Positions 33,345-41,540 of a stretch of 64,000 nt of DNA are shown here, piece after piece (the first letter of the stretch is position 1; every line of letters begins with the position of its first letter). A model generated the notes under the pieces. That model ran no database searches. It saw only the letters and a list, made by a program, of their open reading frames with translations, and was not told the origin of the DNA. A program made the translations under genes and the position numbers. Origin of the DNA: Clostridia bacterium (GTDB taxonomy: Bacteria > Bacillota > Clostridia > RUG12999); contig JAFQMF010000014.1 of assembly GCA_017396395.1 (NCBI GenBank), positions 1 to 64,000 of the forward strand, read 5' to 3'.

Positions 33345-34337
33345 ATGTTTTGTAGAAAATGCGGTAAAGAAAATTCTGATGAAGCAAAATTCTGTGCAGA
33401 CTGCGGGGAAAAACTTGTAACAGAAATTGTTGAAAAAACAAAAGAAAGTGGAGAACAGGCAGAAGCACCTGTAGAGGAAGCTGCAGCAGAAACAGTTACA
33501 GAAGATATTTCCAAGCCTGTTTACACTCAGCCTACAGAGGCAACAGGGCCTGTGGCAATACTTAAGAAGATAGGATCATCGTCCCTGTTTTTAACTATGA
33601 CTATTTTAAATACTGTAATTGTTTTTTTAAGTGTTTTTGCAAGCAATTCAGGTATAAGACAGTTATATCATAATTTATTAAAAGCTCTTTATACTATGGG
33701 CGTGGATAATGAGGTTGTTTACAGATTTGAGCGGTCACTTTACTCAATAGGGCCTGCTACATTTATGTATTCGCTGTTTTTATCTGTTTTCGCTATTTTG
33801 GTTTGCATTGGTCTTTGGATATGTTATGTGACTGCAAAGAATAAGGCTCCCATATTCAAAACAGGCGGACTTACACTTTTAAAAGTTGTACAGATAATTT
33901 CACTGGTATCGTGTTGCCTTTTAATGTTATTAGTTATAGTTATATTTGCAATTACAGCAATTGTACTTTCCTCAACTGTTGCGTATTATGGAAGTGATAT
34001 GGTAACAGTATGGATTGCTTTGGCTGTTACAGCCTTTATCACATTGATTTTAATGTTGATTGATGTTATATTTTTTGCTAAAATAGTTACTTCATTATCG
34101 AGTGCAATTAAAACAGCAAGAACTAATAAAGTTGTTGGAAATGCTTCTGCATTTGTAGGTATTTTTCTCTTTATTTCAGCATTCTTTGAGGCATTTAAAG
34201 CATTATTCACATTGATTACACCCGCATTAGGAATTCGGGCAATTATTAATTGTGCATTTGAAGTAATTGCAGGTATAGTAATTTTCAAGTACAGAAAAGA
34301 AATAAAAATGTTTAAGACTAAAAATAAGATTGATTAA
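33345..34337 (+). CDS. Zinc-ribbon membrane protein, function unknown
   Basis: The 330-residue protein starts with the zinc ribbon MFCRKCGKENSDEAKFCADCG (first part residues 1-7; Cys at 3, 6, 18, 21), followed by a Glu/Ala-rich acidic linker to about residue 70. At least five hydrophobic segments lie between 80 and 310. The C terminus is basic. No enzymatic motif is visible. It follows the DUF4870-like gene by 21 bases with a GGAGAAGGAG site and ends in a shared terminator. Proteins of this plan are common in Clostridia and mostly unstudied. Confidence 0.82.
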   Translation: MFCRKCGKENSDEAKFCADCGEKLVTEIVEKTKESGEQAEAPVEEAAAETVTEDISKPVYTQPTEATGPVAILKKIGSSSLFLTMTILNTVIVFLSVFASNSGIRQLYHNLLKALYTMGVDNEVVYRFERSLYSIGPATFMYSLFLSVFAILVCIGLWICYVTAKNKAPIFKTGGLTLLKVVQIISLVSCCLLMLLVIVIFAITAIVLSSTVAYYGSDMVTVWIALAVTAFITLILMLIDVIFFAKIVTSLSSAIKTARTNKVVGNASAFVGIFLFISAFFEAFKALFTLITPALGIRAIINCAFEVIAGIVIFKYRKEIKMFKTKNKID

Positions 34338-34344
34338 TTAAATA

Positions 34345-34376
34345 AAAAACTGGGAATCACAGGATTCCCAGTTTTT
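34345..34376 (+). terminator. Bidirectional terminator, zinc-ribbon gene and rluA-type gene
   Basis: ACTGGGAATC (about 34349-34358) and GATTCCCAGT (34363-34372) with A- and T-runs outside both arms. Confidence 0.9.
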
Positions 34377-35324
34377 TTATATCCCATTTTCAAACCAAAC
34401 ATTTTTTATGCAAAAGGTTTTATTTTTAAGATATTCCAAATTTCCGCTGTTTTCTTTAAAGGCAAACTTTAGTTTGTATGAGCAAAGTAGCTGATAAGAC
34501 TGATTTACCTTTTTATTAAAAGAATAATCGCCGTATTTTCCATCACCTAAAAGCGGGTGGCCGATATGCGCAAAATGTGCTCTTATCTGGTGAGTTCTGC
34601 CGGTGCCAAGATGTACTTCTAAAAGGGAATATTCCTTAAATTCCTTTAAAACCTTGTAGTGAGTAATAATAGTTTTGCCGTCCTTGCAAGGTTTTTTTGA
34701 TACTGTAACCTGTTTTTTATTTTCGTCCTTTACAAGGTATCCTGTGAGAGTTCCTTCTTTGTGACTTAAATGTCCCATAACAAGGCATTTGTAGTATTTT
34801 TCAATTTCTCTTGCTTTTATTTTTTCATTTATAATACGAAGTGTTTCTGCATTTTTAGCAGCAATTACAATTCCTGATGTATTTCTGTCGATACGGTTGC
34901 AAAGAGAAGGCACAAAGGAATTTTCATTTTTAGGGTCATACTCTTTTTTGTCGTATAAGTATTTTAAAATCCTAAAAATGAGGGTATCAGTACTTCCTCT
35001 GTCGTCCTCGTGTACCACAAGACCTGTCGGCTTGTCTATAAGAAGTATATTTTCATCCTCATATACAATATTAAGAGTACTCTTTGATGATAAAAAGCTA
35101 AGACTATCCTCTTTTTTTTCAAAGAATTCGTCATTTATATACAGGGAAATAAGGTCATTTTCTATAAGTCTGTAGGAAAGCTCGCTTTTTTTGCCATTAA
35201 CTTTAATTCTCTTTAAACGAATATATTTATATAGGAGAGATTGAGGAAGCAGGGGACAAGCCTTAGTAAGAAATTTATCAAGACGTTGTCCGCTGTCATT
35301 TTTAGTTATAGTAAATTCTCTCAT
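34377..35324 (-). CDS. RluA family pseudouridine synthase
   Basis: The 315-residue protein has an N-terminal S4 RNA-binding domain (GQRLDKFLTKACPLLPQS, first part 12-24) and the catalytic domain. The active-site Asp is in CNRIDRNTSGIVIAAK near 144-157, where most members have HRLDRxTSG; the catalytic Asp and following Arg are kept. LLEVHLGTGRTHQIRAHFAHIGHPLLGD near 235-262 is the second signature. It modifies uridines in 23S rRNA, probably of RluC or RluD type. It is six bases downstream of uvrC and probably cotranscribed. Confidence 0.93.
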   Translation of the reverse strand: MREFTITKNDSGQRLDKFLTKACPLLPQSLLYKYIRLKRIKVNGKKSELSYRLIENDLISLYINDEFFEKKEDSLSFLSSKSTLNIVYEDENILLIDKPTGLVVHEDDRGSTDTLIFRILKYLYDKKEYDPKNENSFVPSLCNRIDRNTSGIVIAAKNAETLRIINEKIKAREIEKYYKCLVMGHLSHKEGTLTGYLVKDENKKQVTVSKKPCKDGKTIITHYKVLKEFKEYSLLEVHLGTGRTHQIRAHFAHIGHPLLGDGKYGDYSFNKKVNQSYQLLCSYKLKFAFKENSGNLEYLKNKTFCIKNVWFENGI

Positions 35325-35330
35325 AATAAT

Positions 35331-37163
35331 TTAATCCTTTTTGTTTTTAAAATACAGGTAGATTGTATCTGCCAGGTTTTTGCTAATACCTTTTACCTTT
35401 GAAATCTCGTCTGCTGAGGCATTTTCAATAGCCTTAATACTTTTAAAATGCTTAATTAAGTTTACCCTTCTCCCGCTGCCGACTCCTGGGATATCCTCCA
35501 GTACAGAATGTACCATAGATTTGCTTCGGAGCTTTCTGTGGTAGCCGATAGCGATGCGGTGAACCTCCTCCTGAATCATACTAATTAAACGGAAGGCTTC
35601 ATCAGATACAGGAATTATTTCACCATCAATGCTGACCAGTGCTCTTGTTTTGTGATGGGAATCCTTTACCATTCCGTAAACAGGCACGTTTGCTCCTGCT
35701 TTTTTTACTACAGAGGCTATTACGCTTGCCTGAGCAATTCCGCCGTCTGCTAAAATCAGCTGAGGAATTTTTGAAAAACTACCTTTTTTATCATTTAAGT
35801 GGCTAAGTCTTCTTGTTAAAATTTCCTGAAGAGAGCCGTAATCATTTACACCTTCAATGGTCTTTATACGAAAATGACGATATTCTGACTTTGCCAGTTC
35901 GCCCTCCTGAAATACCGCCATACTGCCTACAGAGTTCTCGCCTCCTGTGGTGGATATATCGTATGCTTCAATTCGGGAAACAGATGAAAGTCCTATAGCA
36001 TTTGCCAGTTGATTTGCCGCAATAATATTCCGTGCTTTATCCTGACCTGCACTTTTATTATAGTCGTAAATAGCCTTTTTACCATTTTTAATTGCCATAT
36101 CCATTGTTTCTCTGCCGGTGCCACGCATAGGAACTTTTATTTCCACCTTACAGCCTTTTTTTTCAGTCAGCCATTTTTCAATATCCTGCACATTTTCAGG
36201 CAATATGTTTATATGAATTTCTTTTGGTATAAACTCACAGGTGGCATAAAACTGAGCCATAAAGTTTGCAGAAATGTCCCTTTCCTGTTCATAGCTTACC
36301 CCCTCAATCCACAGCTCTTCACGCCCTTGTAATTTACCTTTTCTGAAGGAAAAAACCTGAGCATTTGCAATTCTGGGACCTGACACAATAGCAATAATAT
36401 CTTTATCGCCGCTTCCTACAGAAACAATTTTTTGCTTTTCAAAAATACCTTTTAAATTGGCTATTTTATCTCTTATTTCCGCTGCCGCCTCAAAAAGCAT
36501 ATTTTCAGACAGAGCATACATCTGTTCCTCTAATTTGCTTATTAAAGTATCCTGCCTTCCCTCTAAAAAGTCAATAATTTCCTGAGTAATTTCTTTGTAT
36601 TTTTCTTGAGATATTTTGCCCCCGCAAGGTGCAAGACACAGACCGATATAATGGTTTAAACATGGTCTGCCTTTTCCTATATCTCTTGGAAAAACTCTGT
36701 TGCAGGTACGAAGCTTAAAGGTTTTTCTTAAAATATCCAATGTATCTCTCACAATACCACCTGAAAAAGGACCAAAATATTTACTGCCGTTTTTTTCAAT
36801 TTTTCTTGCAAGTACAAGTCGAGGATAGGGGTCTTCCAAAGTAAGCCTGATATATGGATATGCCTTGCTGTCCTTTAAAAGAATGTTGTAATAGGGCTTG
36901 TGTTTTTTTATTAAGTTACATTCCAGCACAAGAGCTTCCCATTCTGTATCAGTAATAATATACTCGAAATCATAAATTGCTGATACCATACTGATTACTT
37001 TTGGAGTATGAGAGGAGTTTTTTGTGAAATACTGGCGAACTCTGTTTTTCAAACATTTAGATTTTCCCACATATATAATATTTCCGCCATTATCCTTCAT
37101 AATATAAACGCCAGGTGACTCAGGCAAAGTTTTTAATTTTTCCTGCAAATTCACAAAAATCAC
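35331..37163 (-). CDS. uvrC: Excinuclease ABC subunit C
   Basis: The 610-residue protein has the GIY-YIG nuclease domain (PGVYIMKDNGGNIIYVGKSK, about 16-35), the Cys-rich CNRVFPRDIGKGRPCLNHYIGLCLAPC (first part 153-166), the UVR motif in the middle (LFEAAAEIRDKI), an RNase H-like second nuclease domain and the C-terminal helix-hairpin-helix (LEDIPGVGSGRRVNLIKHF). It cuts both sides of a DNA lesion in nucleotide excision repair. uvrA and uvrB are not in this window. The start may be GTG-near alternatives, but ATG 37163 or the one shortly after gives a normal length. Confidence 0.97.
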   Translation of the reverse strand: MIFVNLQEKLKTLPESPGVYIMKDNGGNIIYVGKSKCLKNRVRQYFTKNSSHTPKVISMVSAIYDFEYIITDTEWEALVLECNLIKKHKPYYNILLKDSKAYPYIRLTLEDPYPRLVLARKIEKNGSKYFGPFSGGIVRDTLDILRKTFKLRTCNRVFPRDIGKGRPCLNHYIGLCLAPCGGKISQEKYKEITQEIIDFLEGRQDTLISKLEEQMYALSENMLFEAAAEIRDKIANLKGIFEKQKIVSVGSGDKDIIAIVSGPRIANAQVFSFRKGKLQGREELWIEGVSYEQERDISANFMAQFYATCEFIPKEIHINILPENVQDIEKWLTEKKGCKVEIKVPMRGTGRETMDMAIKNGKKAIYDYNKSAGQDKARNIIAANQLANAIGLSSVSRIEAYDISTTGGENSVGSMAVFQEGELAKSEYRHFRIKTIEGVNDYGSLQEILTRRLSHLNDKKGSFSKIPQLILADGGIAQASVIASVVKKAGANVPVYGMVKDSHHKTRALVSIDGEIIPVSDEAFRLISMIQEEVHRIAIGYHRKLRSKSMVHSVLEDIPGVGSGRRVNLIKHFKSIKAIENASADEISKVKGISKNLADTIYLYFKNKKD

Positions 37164-37173
37164 CTCCTAATTG

Positions 37174-37221
37174 TGAAAAAAAGGATATATTTACAAAGGT
37201 CTTCCCTATATAAATATATCC
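37174..37221 (-). terminator. Probable terminator of the HPr gene
   Basis: GGATATATTTA (37183-37193) pairs with TAAATATATCC (37211-37221); on the minus strand the stem runs into a T-rich tract. Confidence 0.6.
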
Positions 37222-37249
37222 CCAAATTTATAGATAATTACTTTATAGA

Positions 37250-37513
37250 TTATTCAACAAAATCAGACTCTACAAGAGCAACAAGAGCATTAACTGCATC
37301 TTCCTCATCAGAGCCGCTTGCAATAATATTAATTGAACTACCTTGCATAATACCTAATGAAAGAACACCAAGTAAACTTTTTGCATTTACTTTTCTGGAA
37401 TCGGTTTCTACCCAAATTGAACAGTCAAACTGATTTGCTTTTTGAATAAAAAAGGTTGCGGGACGAGCATGTAATCCCTCTTCACGCTTTATTGTAACTT
37501 GGCTTGAATACAT
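37250..37513 (-). CDS. HPr family phosphocarrier protein
   Basis: With the start at ATG 37513 (AAGGAG eight bases upstream) the protein has 87 residues and the key sites fall on the canonical numbers: His 15 in GLHARPAT and Ser 46 in NAKSLLGVLSLG. Upstream GTG 37522 would shift them. His 15 takes phosphate from PTS enzyme I; Ser 46 is the target of HPr kinase. No PTS enzyme gene is nearby, so it may be the general HPr or a Crh-like regulator, though Crh lacks His 15. A single-gene unit with its own strong promoter. Confidence 0.93.
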   Translation of the reverse strand: MYSSQVTIKREEGLHARPATFFIQKANQFDCSIWVETDSRKVNAKSLLGVLSLGIMQGSSINIIASGSDEEDAVNALVALVESDFVE

Positions 37514-37560
37514 AATTTTCACTCCTTAGAAATAACCAACATTATAACTATTATAGTACA

Positions 37561-37589
37561 ATTATATAATTGTTTTCGAAAATTGTCAA
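37561..37589 (-). promoter_or_regulatory. Promoter of the HPr gene
   Basis: Minus-strand TTGACA (37584-37589) and TATAAT (37561-37566), spacer 17 bases. Confidence 0.87.
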
Positions 37590-37671
37590 GAAGGTTGCAA
37601 AATTTTCTCACTTACACATAACTAAAGGGTAATTTATACTATAAAATGTATGAATAATGCACAATAAATTT

Positions 37672-38157
37672 TTACTTTTTGAAGAAAAAAAGCACCAATT
37701 TTTCAAAAGGTCTTTTTAATCTGATTTGTATAATTTCCTTAGGATGAATTTTTTCAACTAATACGGAATAAAGACCTATTCGATTTGCTCCGTAAATATC
37801 CGTAAAAAGCTGGTCGCCTACCATAACCCCTTCCTCAACCGTTATTCCCATTTTTTTAAGGCAGGTATTATATGCCTCGCTTTTTGGTTTATGAGCTTTA
37901 AAATGATAGGGAAGATTAAGCTCAGTTGCAACAGGCTTAACTCTTGCTTCTCCGTTATTGGACATAAGGCAAATTTTAAAACCAATATTTAAAGCCTCTT
38001 CAATAAATTTTTTTGAAGCCTCTTCTATATAAAACTGTTCATCTTTGCAAAGAGTATTGTCAATATCAGATATAATACCCCTTTTTCCCTCATTCCATAA
38101 CTTTTTTAAATCAATATGTGAAACAGATGGTAAATATTCTTTTGGAAATAGTTTCAT
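37672..38157 (-). CDS. YqeG family HAD phosphatase
   Basis: The 161-residue protein has HAD motifs GIISDIDNTLC (Asp pair at about 32-34), ICLMSNNGEARV (motif II), AHKPKSEAY (Lys, motif III) and MVGDQLFTDIYGANRIGL (motif IV). YqeG is a type IIIA phosphatase related to phosphatidylglycerophosphate phosphatases such as GEP4/PgpP, so a phospholipid substrate is possible. It is a short single gene. The C terminus ends in a run of Phe and Lys and may touch the membrane. Confidence 0.92.
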   Translation of the reverse strand: MKLFPKEYLPSVSHIDLKKLWNEGKRGIISDIDNTLCKDEQFYIEEASKKFIEEALNIGFKICLMSNNGEARVKPVATELNLPYHFKAHKPKSEAYNTCLKKMGITVEEGVMVGDQLFTDIYGANRIGLYSVLVEKIHPKEIIQIRLKRPFEKLVLFFFKK

Positions 38158-38227
38158 TATTTTATTTCTCCTGTTTTTGATATTAATATTTTACATCATA
38201 TTAAGGGAAAAAGCAAGTAAAAGTTAG

Positions 38228-38256
38228 TTGCAAAAAGATAAGGAATATGATATAAT
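38228..38256 (+). promoter_or_regulatory. Promoter reading into the hairpin array
   Basis: TTGCAA (38228-38233) and TATAAT (38251-38256) with 17 bases between. Transcription would begin near 38263, inside the first hairpin of the array, so the array would be the leader of the radical-SAM operon. Confidence 0.72.
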
Positions 38257-38257
38257 G

Positions 38258-38463
38258 AGTTTAATCGTGAAACGATTAAACTCAGCGATATAAATTCCTG
38301 ACGGAATTTGCGATATGTACTTCGTACGCGATATATCTTCGATGTGATATGTCCCTTCGGGACGAGATTAAGGAATTTATATCATATCGCTTTGCTTGCA
38401 AAATATCGCAATCGAACTTTCGTGAGATTATATCGCACGAACGAAGTGAGTATATCGCCAAAA
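38258..38463 (+). repeat. Array of short hairpins with TTC/GAA loops and repeated GCGATAT word
   Basis: This fills most of the 367-base gap between yqeG and the radical-SAM gene. Perfect hairpins: 38258-38268/38272-38282 (11 bp, loop GAA), 38292-38298/38303-38309 (AAATTCC, loop TGAC), 38317-38320/38324-38327 (GTAC, loop TTC) and 38351-38355/38359-38363 (GTCCC, loop TTC); weaker ones follow. The word GCGATAT occurs at 38285, 38310 and 38328, and its complement ATATCGC at 38384, 38403, 38430 and 38452, so the left and right halves can pair over the whole length. It contains no credible coding frame. It may be a repetitive MITE-like element or a structured leader RNA. Confidence 0.78.
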
Positions 38464-38524
38464 TTGGTGTCATCTAAATTGTTCGCTGATGTTACAATAT
38501 ATAGACTGTGTAAGGAGATAAAAT

Positions 38525-40378
38525 ATGAATGAATATATGACAAAAAAGCTGGACAGCGTGCTTCCTCTTGTGCAAAAGCCTGCAAGATATATAGGGGGAG
38601 AGCTTAACAGCATTATAAAGAATGCAGATAAAATTACCTCAAGATTTGCATTTTGTTTTCCTGATGTTTATGAGGTGGGTATGTCCCATCTTGGAATGAA
38701 AATTCTGTATCATCAGCTTAATCGCAGAGAGGATACATGGGTGGAGAGAGTATTTACTCCCTGGGACGACATGGAAATGCAGATGAAAGAGAATAACATA
38801 CCCTTATATGGTCTTGAAAGCAGGGACCCTTTAAAGGAATTTGATTTTGTGGGATTTACCCTTCAGTATGAGCTTTCATATTCTAATATTTTAAATATGC
38901 TTAAAATGGCGGATATTCCTATTTATTCCAAAGACAGAGGGGAAAATGACCCTCTTATTTGTGCAGGAGGCCCTTGTGCGTATAATGGCGAACCTATTGC
39001 AGATTTTATTGACTTTTTCCTTCTGGGTGAAGGGGAAGAAATCTGGGAAGAGGTTCTTGATGCTTATGCACTTCACAAAAAAAACGGTGGCAGTAAAAAG
39101 GATTTTCTTTTGAAAATTGCAAGGGAAATACAGGGAATTTATGTGCCAAGTTTTTATGATGTAAGCTATAATAACGATGGAACAGTTAAAGAAATATCAA
39201 TTAACACAGAGGGTGTACCTGAAAAAATCCGCAAGAGAATTATTGTTGATATGGACAAGGTATATTATCCCGATGCTTTTGTAGTACCTTTTATGGATAT
39301 TGTCCATAATAGGGTTATGCTGGAAATTTTTCGTGGATGCATAAGAGGATGCCGTTTTTGTCAGGCGGGTATGATTTACCGCCCTGTGAGAGAAAAAAGT
39401 GCAGAAAATCTTTGTTTAGCAGGGGAAAATTTAATTTCCTCTACAGGCTATGAAGAAATGTCACTATCCTCTCTTAGCACCAGCGATTATACCCAGTTTG
39501 AAAAACTGGCAAACGGACTTATTGATATGGCAGAAAAGAAAAAGGTAAGCTTGTCCCTTCCTTCTCTCAGAATTGATAATATGTCCCTTGATATACTTAA
39601 AAAGGTGCAGACAGTACGAAAAAGCGGACTTACCTTTGCTCCTGAGGCGGGAACGCAAAGACTTCGCGATGTACTGAATAAGGGAGTTACTCAGGAAGAT
39701 ATTTTGCGTAGTGCAAATATGGTTTTTTGTGAGGGTTGGTCTAATGTTAAATTGTATTTTATGATGGGACTTCCTACTGAAACCGACGAAGATATTGTGG
39801 GTATTGCAAGAACAGGGTATAGCGTGCTGGACTGCTTTAAAAAGTGCGATTCTCCTAAAAAAGCAAACAGAATAAATATAACTGTAAGTGTTTCCTCATT
39901 TGTTCCAAAGCCATTTACACCTTTCCAGTGGGAAGCACAAAATCCTATGGAAGAGCTTGTGAGAAAACAACAGCTTTTAAAGGATACAATAAAAACAAGA
40001 GCCATTACCTATAATTATCATATGTCCAAAGTAAGCTGTCTTGAAGGTGTGTTTGCAAGAGGGGACAGACGGCTTTCGAAAGTTATTGAGCTTGCTTGCG
40101 AAAAGGGCTGTAAGTTTGACGGCTGGGACGAATTTTTTAAATATGATGCGTGGATGGAAGCGTTCTGCGAGGCAGGGCTTGAGCCTGAGTTTTATTCCCG
40201 GAGAAAAAGGGAGTTTTCTGAAGTTCTTCCTTGGGATATGGTAGATATTGGAGTTACAAAAGCCTTTTTACAAAGAGAATGTGAAAAAGCATATCGTGGA
40301 GAAACTACTCCCAACTGTCGTGAAAAATGTAGCGGTTGTGGTGCAAAATCCTTTGGAGGAGGTGTTTGCTATGAGTAA
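38525..40378 (+). CDS. TIGR03960-type radical SAM protein
   Basis: The 617-residue protein has a B12-binding-like N-terminal Rossmann part (FCFPDVYEVGMSHLGMKILYHQL, first part 43-58) and the radical SAM cluster motif CIRGCRFC with Cys at 272, 276 and 279 in FRGCIRGCRFCQAGM. Later GLTFAPEAGTQRLRDVLNKG and a Cys-rich tail CREKCSGCGAKSFGGGVC (about 597-614). AAGGAG is seven bases before ATG 38525. It overlaps the next gene by eight bases; the pair (TIGR03960 with TIGR03936) is conserved in Clostridia and is often next to ribonuclease G and ribosomal genes. The substrate is not known to me. Confidence 0.92.
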   Translation: MNEYMTKKLDSVLPLVQKPARYIGGELNSIIKNADKITSRFAFCFPDVYEVGMSHLGMKILYHQLNRREDTWVERVFTPWDDMEMQMKENNIPLYGLESRDPLKEFDFVGFTLQYELSYSNILNMLKMADIPIYSKDRGENDPLICAGGPCAYNGEPIADFIDFFLLGEGEEIWEEVLDAYALHKKNGGSKKDFLLKIAREIQGIYVPSFYDVSYNNDGTVKEISINTEGVPEKIRKRIIVDMDKVYYPDAFVVPFMDIVHNRVMLEIFRGCIRGCRFCQAGMIYRPVREKSAENLCLAGENLISSTGYEEMSLSSLSTSDYTQFEKLANGLIDMAEKKKVSLSLPSLRIDNMSLDILKKVQTVRKSGLTFAPEAGTQRLRDVLNKGVTQEDILRSANMVFCEGWSNVKLYFMMGLPTETDEDIVGIARTGYSVLDCFKKCDSPKKANRINITVSVSSFVPKPFTPFQWEAQNPMEELVRKQQLLKDTIKTRAITYNYHMSKVSCLEGVFARGDRRLSKVIELACEKGCKFDGWDEFFKYDAWMEAFCEAGLEPEFYSRRKREFSEVLPWDMVDIGVTKAFLQRECEKAYRGETTPNCREKCSGCGAKSFGGGVCYE

Positions 40379-41012
40379 ATATATTTTAAAATTTGAAAAA
40401 GCAGACAGCGTAAAATATGTGTCACACCTTGACCTGATAAGGGTTTTTGACAGGGCGATGCGTAGAGCGCAGCTTCCTATGGGGTATAGTCAGGGCTTTA
40501 ATCCTCATCCGCTTATGACATTTGCTCATCCTCTTGGTGTAGGGGTTTCCAGTATAGGAGAGCTGGTGGAAATTACTACTGCAGAACATTTGCAGGAAAA
40601 GGAATTTTTAAATAGGCTACAGGAATTTATGCCAGTGGGCTTTAAGCTTATTGATATTAAAGAAATTGAAGGTAAAAACAACTTTGCCCGTCTTACCTCT
40701 GCTGATTATAAAATAAATATTGAAGGCAAGTTTCCTGAAAGCGACCTTGTAAAATCCTTTAATAAGCTTAAAGAAATTTTGATAGATAAAAAAACAAAAA
40801 GCGGTATTAAAGAAACGGATATCCGCCCATTTATTCTTTCCTTTGAGGGGAATATGGGAGTTTATATGGCAAGACTTAAAACTGGTGCAGAAAATTTAAA
40901 GCCTGAACTTTTTGTAAAGGCATTGGAAAAATATATACCTGATTTTTCTCCTGAATGGGTACAGATTTTACGAGTGCAGTTAAATGACGGGGAAGGGAAT
41001 TCGCTTTTTTAA
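40371..41012 (+). CDS. TIGR03936 (DUF2344) radical SAM-linked protein
   Basis: The start is ATG 40371, inside the end of the radical SAM gene with GGAGGAGG upstream, giving 213 residues. It begins YILKFEKADSVKYVSHLDLIRVFDRAMRRAQLP, with SQGFNPHPLMTFAHPLGVG at about 44-62, both signatures of the family. The protein is always found with TIGR03960 partners, either as a separate gene (as here) or fused. A role as partner subunit or substrate-binding half is inferred from that linkage. Cytoplasmic, no metal motif. Confidence 0.92.
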   Translation: MSKYILKFEKADSVKYVSHLDLIRVFDRAMRRAQLPMGYSQGFNPHPLMTFAHPLGVGVSSIGELVEITTAEHLQEKEFLNRLQEFMPVGFKLIDIKEIEGKNNFARLTSADYKINIEGKFPESDLVKSFNKLKEILIDKKTKSGIKETDIRPFILSFEGNMGVYMARLKTGAENLKPELFVKALEKYIPDFSPEWVQILRVQLNDGEGNSLF

Positions 41013-41073
41013 TATGTAGAGTTACGAAGGTAATAAGATATACAGGCTATTTTAAGTATTGACAATTACTACC

Positions 41074-41123
41074 TGATGGTATAAAAAAAGACAGAATTAA
41101 TTCTGTCTTTTTTTATACCATCA
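41074..41123 (+). terminator. Bidirectional terminator forming a perfect 50-base palindrome
   Basis: Arms 41074-41098 and 41099-41123 are exactly complementary over 25 bases with no loop. A and T runs of seven are inside the stem instead of after it. The right end covers the last codons and stop of spoIIID. Confidence 0.85.
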
Positions 41124-41370
41124 TTTTGCTTGCATATTTTTGTTTTGTGGCAAGACCCCCTCTGATATGGCGTTCTTCTTTGTTTTTTCTTAGTACAGCA
41201 CAGGCTTTTTTGGAGAGAGAAGGGCTGATTTCCCTTAGACGTTCTGATATGTCTTTATGTACAGTAGATTTTGAAATGCCGAAATGACAAGCTGCAGCAC
41301 GTACAGTTGCATTATTTGAAATAATATATTCTGCAAGTAAAACTGTTCTTTGCTCAATGTAATTTTTCAT
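41113..41370 (-). CDS. spoIIID: Sporulation transcription factor SpoIIID
   Basis: From ATG 41370 (GGAG upstream; GTG 41379 is also in frame) the protein has 85 residues. It starts KNYIEQRTVLLAEYIISNNATVRAAACHFGISKSTVHKDISERL, the helix-turn-helix (about 22-42) of SpoIIID, and has a basic C-terminal part (RKNKEERHIRGGLATKQKY). In sporulating Bacillota it acts in the mother cell, turning sigma-E genes on or off. It shows that this organism can form spores or has kept part of the program. The stop lies within the palindromic terminator. Confidence 0.95.
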   Translation of the reverse strand: MKNYIEQRTVLLAEYIISNNATVRAAACHFGISKSTVHKDISERLREISPSLSKKACAVLRKNKEERHIRGGLATKQKYASKMMV

Positions 41371-41540
41371 AAAAATCACTCCATATATTCTACTTTGTAA
41401 AATATATGAAGTGAAGGCATTGATTATGAATTTAAGATTTTGCAGTGGGATTTATAAATATGTAACCTTAGAATATGTATTATTTATCTGTAATTGATAA
41501 TAATATTGGAGAATTAATTTTTTAATAAGGAAGTAATGTT

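Noticed and set aside
37250-37522. GTG 37522 as start of HPr
   Set aside because: It would move the key residues to His 18 and Ser 49; ATG 37513 puts them at the canonical 15 and 46 and has AAGGAG at a normal distance.
38258-38463. CRISPR-like array
   Set aside because: The repeated units are only seven bases, spacers are unequal, and the second half is inverted; no cas genes are present.
38308-38532. Short coding frames in the hairpin region
   Set aside because: They have no ribosome site and their codons follow the palindromic words of the array.
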